A DNA stretch of 64,000 bases from Cyanobacteria bacterium OH_CBrB_359 (GTDB lineage Bacteria > Cyanobacteriota > Vampirovibrionia > Gastranaerophilales > Gastranaerophilaceae). Both the position numbers and the translations under genes were made by a program. Shown here piece by piece: positions 45,568-54,555 of the stretch (position 1 is the first letter of the stretch; every line of letters starts with the position of its first letter). The stretch lies in NCBI GenBank assembly GCA_023433065.1, contig JAEZET010000004.1:372001-436000 (forward strand). The letters run 5' to 3'. A model generated the notes under the pieces. The model was not told the DNA's origin. It saw only the letters and a program-made list of their open reading frames with translations, and made no database searches.

Positions 45568-45593
45568 ACTGTGTGGATAACCACATTTACTGT

Positions 45594-45641
45594 AAATCTC
45601 CTATAAATTATGCTTGAAAAGTAATAAATAATAGGAGATTT
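45594..45641 (+). promoter_or_regulatory. Perfect inverted repeat covering a ribosome-binding site
   Basis: AAATCTCCTAT at 45594-45604 is the exact reverse complement of ATAGGAGATTT at 45631-45641. The right arm contains the AGGAG of the ParB-methyltransferase gene (ATG at 45646). Folding would hide that site, so translation may be switchable, or the repeat may be a protein operator. Confidence 0.6.
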
Positions 45642-45645
45642 TAGC

Positions 45646-46959
45646 ATGAAAAATTTACAAATTGAGTACTTACCAACCGAGGCTATTAAACCTTACGAGC
45701 AGAATCCTAAGATTCACAAAAGCATGCAGGTGGAGCAGATTGCAAAGTCAATTACGCAATTTGACTTCAATAATCCGATTTTAACAGACGAAAAAAATAT
45801 TATCATCGGAGGTCACGGGCGGCTACTTGCAGCGCGAAAACTTGGACTAACAGAAGTTCCGGTTATTAAATTAATGCACCTTAGCGAGGCACAAAAACGT
45901 GCGTATCGTATCGCTGACAACAAATTGACAGAAAACGGTCAATGGGATGTTGATTTGTTAAAGCTTGAATTTTGCGAGCTGGAAAAACTGGAGCTTGATT
46001 TTTCACTTGATATCACTGGTTTTGATACAGCAGATATTGATGTCATCCTTGATGATTCTTTAACTCAAAAAACGGTCGAAGTTGACGAAAAAACAAATGC
46101 TGTTCCTTTTGTTCCTGAAAATGAAATTGTTTCAAAAATAGGTGATATTTGGCTACTTGGAAAGCACAAAATCATTTGTGGTAATTCTGTAGAAAAAGAA
46201 ACATACGAAAATTTATTTGCTGATAAAAAAGTAGATATGGTTTTTACAGACCCGCCTTACAATGTTAAAGTCGACGGCCACGTTTGTGGTTTGGGCAAAG
46301 TTAAGCATAAAGAGTTTAAAATGGCATCGGGGGAAATGAATTCGGATCAATTTCAGGATTTTCTAAAAACCAATTTTCAACTATTAAAAGATTTTTCCAA
46401 AAGCGGCTCACTTAGTTATATCTGCATGGACTGGCGCCATATAAAAGAGATAATTAACGCCGGCGATAAAGTGTTTGATGAGTTCAAAAATCTTTGCATT
46501 TGGAACAAAGATAACGGCGGAATGGGGTCACTATACCGCTCAAAGCACGAGCTTGTTTTTGTTTTCAAAAATGGTACATGCTCTCATAAAAACAATGTCG
46601 AACTTGGCTCACACGGAAGGTACAGGACAAATGTTTGGGATTATCCAGGAGTAAATTCTTTTGGCGGCGACAAAGATAAATTGAATATGCACCCGACTGT
46701 AAAACCTGTTGAAATGGTAAAAGATGCGATTTTGGATGTTTCCTCGCGTGGTGATATTGTTTTAGACACATTTTTAGGTTCAGGTACAACGCTTATCGCA
46801 GCCGAACAATGCGGAAGAATTTGCTGTGGAATTGAATTAGAGCCTTTATACATTGATACAACAATCAGAAGATGGCAGGATTTAACGGGAAAATCCGCAG
46901 TCCACACCCAAAGCGGAAAAACTTACAGAGAATTATTGGAGGAAAAAATAAATGGATAA
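45646..46959 (+). CDS. ParB-like nuclease domain fused to DNA methyltransferase
   Basis: Residues 1-110 form a ParB/Srx-type domain (LPTEAIKPYEQNPKIH and GGHGRLLAARKLG). From about residue 165 a DNA methyltransferase follows with FTDPPYNV (motif IV, about 201-207) and, at the C-terminal side, FLGSGTTLIAAEQCGR (motif I), so it is the beta-type permuted order. KPVEMV is the usual motif X-like segment. Such fusions are common next to phage terminases. It ends 8 bases inside the DUF5681 gene. It would methylate adenine or N4-cytosine; the site is unknown. Confidence 0.88.
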   Translation: MKNLQIEYLPTEAIKPYEQNPKIHKSMQVEQIAKSITQFDFNNPILTDEKNIIIGGHGRLLAARKLGLTEVPVIKLMHLSEAQKRAYRIADNKLTENGQWDVDLLKLEFCELEKLELDFSLDITGFDTADIDVILDDSLTQKTVEVDEKTNAVPFVPENEIVSKIGDIWLLGKHKIICGNSVEKETYENLFADKKVDMVFTDPPYNVKVDGHVCGLGKVKHKEFKMASGEMNSDQFQDFLKTNFQLLKDFSKSGSLSYICMDWRHIKEIINAGDKVFDEFKNLCIWNKDNGGMGSLYRSKHELVFVFKNGTCSHKNNVELGSHGRYRTNVWDYPGVNSFGGDKDKLNMHPTVKPVEMVKDAILDVSSRGDIVLDTFLGSGTTLIAAEQCGRICCGIELEPLYIDTTIRRWQDLTGKSAVHTQSGKTYRELLEEKING

Positions 46960-47341
46960 CGAATACGATATTGGATACGGAAAACCACCTGAGGAAAAAC
47001 AGTTCAAGACAGGAAAATCAGGAAACCCAAAAGGGCGACCAAAAGGAAGCAAAAATACTTACAAACTTTTACAGGAAATATTGAACCAAAAACTTGAAGT
47101 TGTAGATAACGGCAAAAAGATAAAAATATCAAAGAAAGTTGCTATGCTAACTCAACTTATCAATCAAGGTGTAAAAGGCGATGTAAAAGCTATTTCTGTT
47201 TTGTTTCCACATATGCTTATGGCGGATATAAAGGACGAAGAAAAAGACCAAGTCATTGCCGCACTGAGCAGAGATGACAAAGCTATTATTGAAAGCTACA
47301 TCTCTAATTACCACGGAGCGGAGGGAACAGAAAATGGATAA
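46952..47341 (+). CDS. DUF5681 protein, small-terminase-like
   Basis: FKTGKSGNPKGRPKGSK (about residues 13-29) is the DUF5681 signature, followed by a mostly helical domain with KKVAMLTQLINQGVKGDVK. It overlaps the preceding methyltransferase by 8 bases and the following large terminase by 8, so the three are coupled. A DNA-recognition role in packaging is suggested by position. Confidence 0.7.
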   Translation: MDNEYDIGYGKPPEEKQFKTGKSGNPKGRPKGSKNTYKLLQEILNQKLEVVDNGKKIKISKKVAMLTQLINQGVKGDVKAISVLFPHMLMADIKDEEKDQVIAALSRDDKAIIESYISNYHGAEGTENG

Positions 47342-48764
47342 AGAAATATTGAACGCATTGCTAAGACAGGATTTCAAATCTTTTGTGAGAAAAGTTTTTC
47401 TTGAAGTTTCTCCAAACGCTCAATATCTTGATAACTGGCATATAGATGTGATATGCGGCGAATTAAGCAACATTTTGCAAGGGAAATACAACAAACTGAT
47501 AGTAAATATTCCACCACGGTATATGAAATCTATTATTTGCTCAATCGCTTATCCTGCATATATTCTCGGCAAGAATCCAAAAGCGACTATAATCGCCGTA
47601 AGCTACAACGATGAATTATCTCAAAAGCTAGCACTAGATTGTAAAAGAGTTATCGAGAGCGAATGGTATAAAGAACTCTTCCCCGGAACGAAATTATCAA
47701 AAAACAAAAAAGCCATTTCTGATTTTGAAACAACCCATGGCGGAGGACGATTTTCGACCTCCGTCAACGGAACCTTAACAGGAAGAGGCGCAGATTTTTT
47801 AATAATTGATGACCCTATAAAACCTGATGACGCAAATTCTGATCTTGTAAGGCGAAAGACGAACGATTGGTATGGTAGCACGCTATATTCAAGACTAAAT
47901 AACAAAAACGAGGGCAAGATAATTGTTATCATGCAAAGGCTTCATGATGAAGATTTTACAGGCTATTTGCTTGAAAGTGATAGCACATTTAAGCATATCA
48001 AAATTCCTGCGATTGCAGAAACAGACGAAAATTGGCAGGTAAAAAGTAAAACCTTTTACAGGAAAAAAGGCGAAGCACTCCACCCTGAAAGAGAAACACT
48101 TCAGAAATTGCTTGAAGCTAAAAATCAAATGGGTGAATACAACTTTGCAGGACAATATCAACAAAACCCTGCACCTGCAGAAGGTGGCATCATCCAGAAA
48201 AAATGGTTTGTATATTACGGCTTGAAGGAACTTCTACTTGCAATACAAAAAGGTGAAATTAGGATAAAATCTATTATTCAGTCTTGGGATACCGCAAGTA
48301 AAATTGAGCAGTATAATGATTATTCGGTATGTATAACCGCAATAAGGGATTCTAATAATAAAAATTACATCGTTGGTTGTTACCGAGAAAAACTTGAATT
48401 TCCTGAGTTAGTCAAAAAAGTTGTTCGAATGCATACTTTTGCAAAGGAAAAATATAAAAGGCCTATAGATGTTTTGATTGAGGACAAAAATTCAGGGACA
48501 CAGTTGATTCAAACTCTGAGAAAAGATCATCGTATTTTTTCTAAGGAAGTAAAACCTGAGCACGACAAAGAAACCCGATTGATGGCAGTTTCGCATTTAA
48601 TTGAAAACGGCAGTTGCTTGTTTCCGGACGACAATCCGCATTGGTTATTAGATTTGGAACAAGAACTATTGCGGTTTCCGAAAGGAAAATATGACGATCA
48701 ATGTGATGCATTAAGTCAACTACTTGCCCAGCCAAGTAAAGCCTCAATTTATGATGCAATTTAA
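47334..48764 (+). CDS. terL: Phage terminase large subunit
   Basis: ATPase-nuclease motor of DNA packaging. NIPPRYMKSI is the Walker A region, LIIDDPIKP Walker B, and RGADFLIIDD the surrounding strand. The C-terminal RNase H-like nuclease has QSWDTASK, VLIEDKNSGTQL and KYDDQCDALSQ supplying acidic residues. About 476 residues, full length. The ATG overlapping the DUF5681 stop is chosen. No portal, protease or capsid gene follows, which is unusual. Confidence 0.88.
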   Translation: MDKEILNALLRQDFKSFVRKVFLEVSPNAQYLDNWHIDVICGELSNILQGKYNKLIVNIPPRYMKSIICSIAYPAYILGKNPKATIIAVSYNDELSQKLALDCKRVIESEWYKELFPGTKLSKNKKAISDFETTHGGGRFSTSVNGTLTGRGADFLIIDDPIKPDDANSDLVRRKTNDWYGSTLYSRLNNKNEGKIIVIMQRLHDEDFTGYLLESDSTFKHIKIPAIAETDENWQVKSKTFYRKKGEALHPERETLQKLLEAKNQMGEYNFAGQYQQNPAPAEGGIIQKKWFVYYGLKELLLAIQKGEIRIKSIIQSWDTASKIEQYNDYSVCITAIRDSNNKNYIVGCYREKLEFPELVKKVVRMHTFAKEKYKRPIDVLIEDKNSGTQLIQTLRKDHRIFSKEVKPEHDKETRLMAVSHLIENGSCLFPDDNPHWLLDLEQELLRFPKGKYDDQCDALSQLLAQPSKASIYDAI

Positions 48765-48841
48765 TTCCAAACCCTTTATTTGACTTGACTTTTAGTCGAT
48801 TGCAAGTGATGAATGGATTATAACAATAAGGAGTAAAAACA

Positions 48842-49030
48842 ATGGTAGAAAAAGATTACACAATGTACGGAACCAAAATTTTTAACAATAAAAAACAGGA
48901 AGTCGGATTGTTAATATCGACTTGGGTCAACACATACGCTGACTGCAAGGTAAACTTCGCAACTTGTGTTGATTCAAAAGGCAATAAATACAACACTGAA
49001 ATGGATAATATAACCCCAGTTGAAGAATAG
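48842..49030 (+). CDS. Small hypothetical island protein
   Basis: 62 residues, beta-rich by eye (YGTKIFNNKKQEVGLLIST and KVNFATCVDSKGNKY), no known motif. AAGGAG eight bases before ATG supports expression. TATAAC at 48819-48824 may be its -10 box; no good -35 is seen. It ends 11 bases before the convergent Mrr-like gene. Confidence 0.55.
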   Translation: MVEKDYTMYGTKIFNNKKQEVGLLISTWVNTYADCKVNFATCVDSKGNKYNTEMDNITPVEE

Positions 49031-49040
49031 AGGATTTATT

Positions 49041-49955
49041 CTAAACATTCTCTTCAAAAAAATCATTGTCGATTTTTTTAATTTCAATCACATCTTTTAC
49101 TTGAACTCCAATATTGTATTCAAGCATCAATTTTGTCAATTTCCGCCCATCAATTAAAATTAAGTCATTGTCGTGGGCAAAGTCGATTGCAGGTTTTGTA
49201 AAAGAAGATGTAGTTATAAAAACGCCTTTAGGATTTTTCTTTCCGTATAAAGCTCCGCAGAAATCTCTTAAGGCTCCAACTTGAACAATGTTATCGCTTT
49301 TATATCTTTTTGCCTGTATATGAATTTGATCTAAACCAAGGACATCTTGATTTATAATACCATCAATTCCACCATCTCCACTTTTACCGCAACTTTGTAA
49401 AATATCTTTTTCTGAGCCACCGTAACCCATTTTGAATAATAATTTGGCAACTAATCTTTCAAAAAAGGTTGGCGAATTTTCTAAAATATTTGATAACAAA
49501 TCACTTTCTAAATGTGCTGAAAGTATTGTTCTTGCATTTTCAATCATTTCGTCAGGCGTTTCTTGTTCTTCATTATCAATATTTGCAACAACATCTGTGT
49601 CTTCTTGTTTTTTATTGTTGAAAAATGAGTTAAAGTTCTCAAATTGTTTTAAAAATTTAACATCAATTTTTAAAGGGTTTGATTCTAAAACTTTTTTGCC
49701 GGCATCCGTAATTTGCATAATTCCACGCTTAGGATAATACAATAAATCTGCTTTTTTTAAATATGTTCTAGCCCAGCCTGCTCTGTTGTAAAAAACTTGC
49801 TGAGTTCCACTAGGCAGCATTTCTTGCATTTCTGTTTCAGACAGATTCAATTTTTTAGCAACTTCTAGAGCTATCTCACTGTTCTTATATTCTGCACCAT
49901 CAGAAATCAGTTCTAATGTTGGCAACATAAATTCTTGATAATTTGGTATTGACAT
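49041..49955 (-). CDS. Mrr-type restriction endonuclease
   Basis: N-terminal winged-helix Mrr_N domain (MSIPNYQEFMLPTLELISDG, LNLSETEMQEMLPSG) and C-terminal Mrr catalytic domain with KSGDGGIDGII and IHIQAKRYK (D...QxK of the PD-(D/E)xK fold). VFITTSSFTKPAIDFA is also family-typical. Mrr enzymes cut methylated DNA. The ATG after AGGTG is preferred to a GTG six bases earlier. It is the only minus-strand gene in the phage-like block. It coexists with at least two methyltransferases nearby, so its methyl specificity must avoid theirs. Confidence 0.88.
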   Translation of the reverse strand: MSIPNYQEFMLPTLELISDGAEYKNSEIALEVAKKLNLSETEMQEMLPSGTQQVFYNRAGWARTYLKKADLLYYPKRGIMQITDAGKKVLESNPLKIDVKFLKQFENFNSFFNNKKQEDTDVVANIDNEEQETPDEMIENARTILSAHLESDLLSNILENSPTFFERLVAKLLFKMGYGGSEKDILQSCGKSGDGGIDGIINQDVLGLDQIHIQAKRYKSDNIVQVGALRDFCGALYGKKNPKGVFITTSSFTKPAIDFAHDNDLILIDGRKLTKLMLEYNIGVQVKDVIEIKKIDNDFFEENV

Positions 49956-50121
49956 ATTCACACCTAAATACTTCCTACTTTTCTTTTATATCACAAACAA
50001 ATTACCACAAAAAGCTTCACTATAACATTTAAACACATTCGGACAAATACACCCCAAACCACTTGATAAATCAGCATAGAAGAGTGATTAATGTTCTTGT
50101 AATAGTTGTCAAAAGGACATT

Positions 50122-50577
50122 ATGATAAACAAATTAAAAACACTATCAAGAAACGATTTAATTAAGCGTTGGTACAAATATTTTAACGAAGAACCACCGT
50201 CTGGTGCTAAAAAAGAGTTTTTAATCAAGCACATTGCTTGGCAAATGCAGGCTAAAAAATATGGCGGGTATTCAGCACAAACTTTAAAACAACTTGAAAA
50301 ACTTGCTCAAAAAATCAGCAATAAATCAGAAATCAGCGAATCCGATATAAAAATTTCACCAAGACAAATTTTAGAAATAAAACCCGGAACCAAATTAATT
50401 AGAGAACACCACGAGATAAAACATGAAGTGATAGTGCTAGAAAATGGCTTTAGCTACAACGGAGAAAGATACAAAAGCCTTTCAGCAATAGCTTATAAAA
50501 TAACAGGAACAAAATGGAACGGCAAAAGATTTTTTGGACTATTGAAGTCGTCAGCGGGGCAAATTAATGAAAAATAA
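50122..50577 (+). CDS. DUF2924 protein partner of serine recombinase
   Basis: KLKTLSRNDLIKRWYKYFNEEPPSGAKKEFL and the C-terminal SAIAYKITGTKWNG(K)RFFGL are DUF2924 hallmarks. These proteins almost always precede a large serine recombinase and are probably its accessory DNA-binding factor. AAAAGGACATT precedes the ATG. Its last bases overlap the recombinase start by 11, implying coupled translation. Confidence 0.85.
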   Translation: MINKLKTLSRNDLIKRWYKYFNEEPPSGAKKEFLIKHIAWQMQAKKYGGYSAQTLKQLEKLAQKISNKSEISESDIKISPRQILEIKPGTKLIREHHEIKHEVIVLENGFSYNGERYKSLSAIAYKITGTKWNGKRFFGLLKSSAGQINEK

Positions 50578-52222
50578 AAAAATAATACGGTGCGCAATCT
50601 ATACAAGAAAATCCTGCGAAGAAGGATTGGAACAGGAATTTAATTCACTTGACGCACAAAGAGAAGCCTGCGAAGCCTATATAAAATCGCAACAACACGA
50701 AGGTTGGGTGTTAGTTGAGAAACAATATAATGATGGTGGATTTTCGGGAGGAACTCTTGAACGTCCTGCTGTTCAAGAACTTTTTAAAGATATTGAGGCG
50801 GGTGAAGTTGATACTGTAGTTGTTTACAAGGTTGATAGATTAACCCGCTCACTTATGGATTTTGCCAAGATTGTAGATCTATTTGACAGGCAAAATGCAA
50901 GTTTTGTTTCCATAACCCAGCATTTTAATACAACTACATCTATGGGCAGGCTGACTTTGAATATTCTTCTCTCTTTTGCTCAGTTTGAAAGAGAAGTTAC
51001 AGGAGAAAGAATTCGAGATAAATTCGCCGCATCAAAGAAAAAAGGAATGTGGATGGGCGGAGTCATTCCCCTCGGCTACAAGTGCGAAAGCAGAAAATTG
51101 CTCCCCGATGATAAATATCTAAAAACTGCACAAACGATATTTGAAAAATATTTAGAGTTTAAAACGGTACTTAAAGTTAAGCAATACCTTGATGAAAATA
51201 ACTTCAAAAGCAAAGCAGAAAAGAAATTCAGCAAGGGGAATCTTTATCAAATTCTGCAAAATAAAGTTTATATAGGCTTGGTCCACCACAAAGGAAATTA
51301 TTACGAGGGCGAGCATCAAGGAATTATAGACAAGGACGTTTTTGAACAAGTTCAACAGTTAATTAAAAAAAATAGAAATAACAACAAAAACTGCGTTAAT
51401 GCAAAATCGCCTTCACTACTTGTAAGCAAAATTTTTGACGACAAAGGCAATCGAATGAGCCCATCGCATAGTAATAGTCGGGAAAAACACTACCGCTATT
51501 ATATAAGTCAAGCAACTATTCAAGGCGACAAAAACAATGCTGGTTCAGTTGACAAAATCCCCGCAGGCGAGATAGAAAATCTTGTTTTGGACGAAATTAC
51601 AAATTTCTTGCAAGAACCAGAAAACATTCAAAAATATTGCGAAAACATAAGCATCATTGAACAAAAAGAATTGTTTGAAAAAATAAAAACAATTAAATTA
51701 TCTAATATGCAAATTCGCTGTGTTCTATCAAAAGTAAATTTGAATAAAACCAACGTGCAGATATTTCTTTGTGAGGGCGGAATTGAGCAATTTTTAGAAA
51801 GTTTATTATATCCTAAAGAGTCATTGAAAGAGGCATCCAATGGTTCTGAAACAACGATTTTGATACAAAAAAATATTAAAATATCAAGAACGCCAAGGCG
51901 AGGAAGCGTTCTGATTGTTAACGGCAAAAGTAGTAACAGAAATATTGACCCTGTTTTAATCAACGCTATTGCCAAAAGCTATCGCTGGAATAAAATGCTG
52001 AAACTCGGTAAAGTCGAGAATATAAAAGATATTGAAAAATTCGAGCCCGACTATTGCTTAGACCATATTAAAAGGACCGTAAGATTAAACATTTTATCCC
52101 CAAGAATCGTAGAAAGTATTTTGAACGGAACCCAACCGCCCGATTTAAGTTTGCAAAAACTATATAAATTAAAAACCCTAGATTGGCAAGAGCAAGAAAA
52201 TTTGCTCCAAGTAAATAATTAA
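50567..52222 (+). CDS. Large serine recombinase
   Basis: Site-specific integrase/excisionase. The N-terminal resolvase domain has YTRKSCEEG with catalytic Ser16, then SLDAQREACEAYI, VYKVDRLTRS and FERE(V)TGERIRDK. The recombinase domain (about 165-270) contains VIPLGYK and NKVYIGLVHHKG. A C-terminal DNA-binding and coiled-coil part completes 551 residues. It would integrate and excise the island. No zinc-ribbon cysteines were seen in the usual place (NRMSPSHSNSREKHYRYYI instead). Confidence 0.92.
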   Translation: MKNKKIIRCAIYTRKSCEEGLEQEFNSLDAQREACEAYIKSQQHEGWVLVEKQYNDGGFSGGTLERPAVQELFKDIEAGEVDTVVVYKVDRLTRSLMDFAKIVDLFDRQNASFVSITQHFNTTTSMGRLTLNILLSFAQFEREVTGERIRDKFAASKKKGMWMGGVIPLGYKCESRKLLPDDKYLKTAQTIFEKYLEFKTVLKVKQYLDENNFKSKAEKKFSKGNLYQILQNKVYIGLVHHKGNYYEGEHQGIIDKDVFEQVQQLIKKNRNNNKNCVNAKSPSLLVSKIFDDKGNRMSPSHSNSREKHYRYYISQATIQGDKNNAGSVDKIPAGEIENLVLDEITNFLQEPENIQKYCENISIIEQKELFEKIKTIKLSNMQIRCVLSKVNLNKTNVQIFLCEGGIEQFLESLLYPKESLKEASNGSETTILIQKNIKISRTPRRGSVLIVNGKSSNRNIDPVLINAIAKSYRWNKMLKLGKVENIKDIEKFEPDYCLDHIKRTVRLNILSPRIVESILNGTQPPDLSLQKLYKLKTLDWQEQENLLQVNN

Positions 52223-52261
52223 AATCCCTATTAAAATGCTACTTATCAACATATGGTATAA

Positions 52262-53044
52262 TTGAATTGTAAGGGGATTATAAAGGAGATTATTCTCATC
52301 GAAAACCAATTTTATCTAGATTCAACAAAATATTTTGACATAAATGAAGCAATTTACTATTCTAATAAATTGCTTGAGAATAAATCGAATATTATTGTTA
52401 GTTCAATGGACGTTGAAAACACGGAAAAACAAAAATTTGAAAAAGTTTTTTTTAATGAAGTATTTCCAATAATTGAAATTGCAAAATTAGAAGGTTATAA
52501 AAAAGTAAAATTTCTTGGAAATAAAAATAATTCAATTGATGCTATTATGGTAGATCCCAATGGAGAAGAAGTTAATTTCGAATGTACAACAGCCATTGAT
52601 TATTATACGCGTTGGACGGCATTAGAATATTTAAAAGAAAATAGTTGCTTGATAACTGGTCCCCATACAAAAGCTAAACAGATAAAGAAAAATGAACAAG
52701 TCAAAAATGATAGTAATATATGTTTTTATAGAAAAAATGGTGAACGTAACTATATTGAATCAAAGGGCGGAGAATTTGAAGACGGATTACTTTTGATAAG
52801 CAAGTATGTTGATTCAAGTACTGAAAAAATATTAACAAAAATTCAAAAAGGTCAAAAAGATAATTGTTATCAAGGTTTTTCTTTAATTCTTACATCGATG
52901 TATGATCTTAAATTTGATTATGATAAGTATATATCAGATATTAATTCTTGGTGGAAGCAACAAAAAAATAATCCTTTTAACCATCTTTATATTTTAAATT
53001 ATGATGACTTTTATGATATAAAAAAACCTATACAAAAATTTTAA
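52262..53044 (+). CDS. Hypothetical protein, possible nuclease-like fold
   Basis: 260 residues, family not recognised. A strand-turn-strand KKVKFLGNKNNSIDAI then EEVNFECTT resembles the D...ExT/K core of PD-(D/E)xK nucleases, but lysine is absent at the expected place. The TTG start given has no ribosome-binding site. AAAGGAG at 52282-52288 lies before in-frame ATT (52292), CTC (52295) and ATC (52298), any of which could be the true start; the first ATG is at residue 49. It follows the recombinase by 40 bases. Confidence 0.55.
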   Translation: MNCKGIIKEIILIENQFYLDSTKYFDINEAIYYSNKLLENKSNIIVSSMDVENTEKQKFEKVFFNEVFPIIEIAKLEGYKKVKFLGNKNNSIDAIMVDPNGEEVNFECTTAIDYYTRWTALEYLKENSCLITGPHTKAKQIKKNEQVKNDSNICFYRKNGERNYIESKGGEFEDGLLLISKYVDSSTEKILTKIQKGQKDNCYQGFSLILTSMYDLKFDYDKYISDINSWWKQQKNNPFNHLYILNYDDFYDIKKPIQKF

Positions 53045-53055
53045 TTATTTATACT

Positions 53056-53231
53056 CAGGGTGTCACGAAAAAATCAAAAGGAGATTTTTGAGAAAAATGG
53101 CTTTAAAATCGGCATAGAATTTTCTCTTTTTAAGTCTCTTTAAAAACTCCATCGGGCAAAGTCCCCGACACAGCTGGATATTCCATATAATAAAAAACAC
53201 TATCAAATTGATAGTGTTTTTTATGGTGGAG
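53056..53231. repeat. Direct repeat copy 1, with tRNA-Ala 3'-end remnant
   Basis: Starts with CAGGGTGTCACGAAAA and ends with TTTATGGTGGAG, the complement of the tRNA-Ala 3' end. Inner blocks (TCAAAAG-AGA-TTTT, AAGTCT, TCGG.AAAG.CC) are shared in order with copy 2 at 54556-54741. It contains a terminator hairpin near its right end. Confidence 0.65.
53192..53222. terminator. Bidirectional rho-independent terminator
   Basis: AAAAAACACTATCA, loop AAT, then TGATAGTGTTTTTT: a 14-bp A/T-flanked hairpin usable from both strands. It occupies the same place relative to the tRNA-end sequence as the terminator of the real tRNA-Ala gene. Confidence 0.85.
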
Positions 53232-53379
53232 CATGAAATATTCAAAATATTAACTTCCTGAATAAATTTCCCCATTTTAGCATTTTCTTATACTTACATT
53301 ATTGCTCTGTATCTCAACAATATCAAGCATTTCAAGGTATTGTTTATCATAACAACACAATGGATATATTTTATCAGTC

Positions 53380-53408
53380 TTGATTTAATGGCAATTTAAT
53401 GGCATAAT
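53380..53408 (+). promoter_or_regulatory. Promoter of the second fic gene
   Basis: TTGATT (53380-53385), 17-base spacer, CATAAT (53403-53408). Predicted start about 53415, giving a 29-base leader containing GAGG. The rest of the gap 53232-53379 shows nothing recognisable. Confidence 0.6.
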
Positions 53409-53443
53409 AATAACATGTTTAAAACGATTTAATGAGGCTGTCT

Positions 53444-54529
53444 ATGTCGAATAAAAAATTTGAATTTAATCCAAATTATACGATTAGCAAAAATATTATG
53501 AATAATATTTTAAAAATCGAACAATTAAAAGAGCAAATAAAAACGCTTCCGGTAACTCCCCATTTGATGGCGAGTTTAAGAGAAAGTGCAAAGCTCACAA
53601 CAACACATTATTCTACTCAAATTGAAGGTAATAGATTAACCCAAGAAGAAGTGATTGCGGTTATCAAAAATCGAAAAAATATACCACAACGCCAGAGAGA
53701 CGAAAAAGAGATTAAAGGCTATTATAGCGCACTTGAATATATTGAAAAATTAGCACTAAAGAAAACATTCATTACAGAAGTAGAAATCCAAAAAATTCAT
53801 TCACTTGTAGAAAGCGATAATAAGCAAACAAAATACAGAGACGGACAAAATGTTATAACTGACAGTTTAGCAGGCGAAATTGTCTACATGCCCCCTGAAG
53901 CAAAAGATGTTCAGTTGTTAATGAAAGATTTTGTTAATTGGTTAAATTATGATGATGAAACACCGATTTTAATAAAAGCCGCCATTGCTCATTATCAATA
54001 TGTTACCATCCATCCTTATTATGATGGGAATGGCAGAAGTGCAAGACTTTTAACCACTCTGATTTTGCATAAAAATGGTTATGATTTAAAAGGCATATAT
54101 TCTCTAGAAGAATATTACGCAAAAGATTTAAAAGGATATTATGACGCTATATCGATTGGTCCATCGCACAATTATTATATGGGGCGAGCAGAAGCAGATA
54201 TTACAAAGTGGATTGAATATTTTATTTTAGGGGTAAAACAATCTTTTGAGAATGTTTATAACAAAGCAAAAACAGAGTCCGGGTCGAAAGATTTAACTCC
54301 TGTTTTAAGAGAGTTAGATGCAAAACAAAGAAAAATTTTAGATTTGTTTGAAACTCAAAAAACAATTACCTCAAATGATGTTGCTATGTTTTTTAATTTT
54401 TCACCAAGAACGGTAAGAAAATTACTTCAAGATTGGGCAGATGATGGATTTTTAACGGTTACAGACTCATCTAAAAAATCAAGAAAATATCAACTAAATA
54501 ATAAACTAGAGAAAAAATTATATAATTAG
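53444..54529 (+). CDS. Fic-domain protein with N-terminal inhibitory motif and C-terminal winged helix
   Basis: TQIEGNRLTQEEV (about residue 58-66) with preceding Ser gives the inhibitory (S/T)xxxE(G/N) motif, so this is a self-inhibited class II Fic. HPYYDGNGRSARLL (about 192-205) is the intact active site. The C-terminal 70 residues form a winged helix (SNDVAMFFNFSPRTVRKLL), which may bind DNA and autoregulate. GAGG six bases before ATG selects this start; an ATG 12 bases earlier is in frame. It stands alone between two direct repeats beside tRNA-Ala. Confidence 0.88.
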   Translation: MSNKKFEFNPNYTISKNIMNNILKIEQLKEQIKTLPVTPHLMASLRESAKLTTTHYSTQIEGNRLTQEEVIAVIKNRKNIPQRQRDEKEIKGYYSALEYIEKLALKKTFITEVEIQKIHSLVESDNKQTKYRDGQNVITDSLAGEIVYMPPEAKDVQLLMKDFVNWLNYDDETPILIKAAIAHYQYVTIHPYYDGNGRSARLLTTLILHKNGYDLKGIYSLEEYYAKDLKGYYDAISIGPSHNYYMGRAEADITKWIEYFILGVKQSFENVYNKAKTESGSKDLTPVLRELDAKQRKILDLFETQKTITSNDVAMFFNFSPRTVRKLLQDWADDGFLTVTDSSKKSRKYQLNNKLEKKLYN

Positions 54530-54555
54530 ACCTTGTAAAATATGATGCAAATAGG

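Noticed and set aside
48780..48824. Possible promoter with two overlapping TTGACT boxes
   Set aside because: No good -10 box lies at 16-18 bases from either; TATAAC is too far, so only the -10 is mentioned with the small gene.
53063..53275. Minus-strand 70-residue reading frame
   Set aside because: It runs through the direct repeat and the terminator hairpin and has no ribosome-binding site; the equivalent frame is broken in the second repeat.
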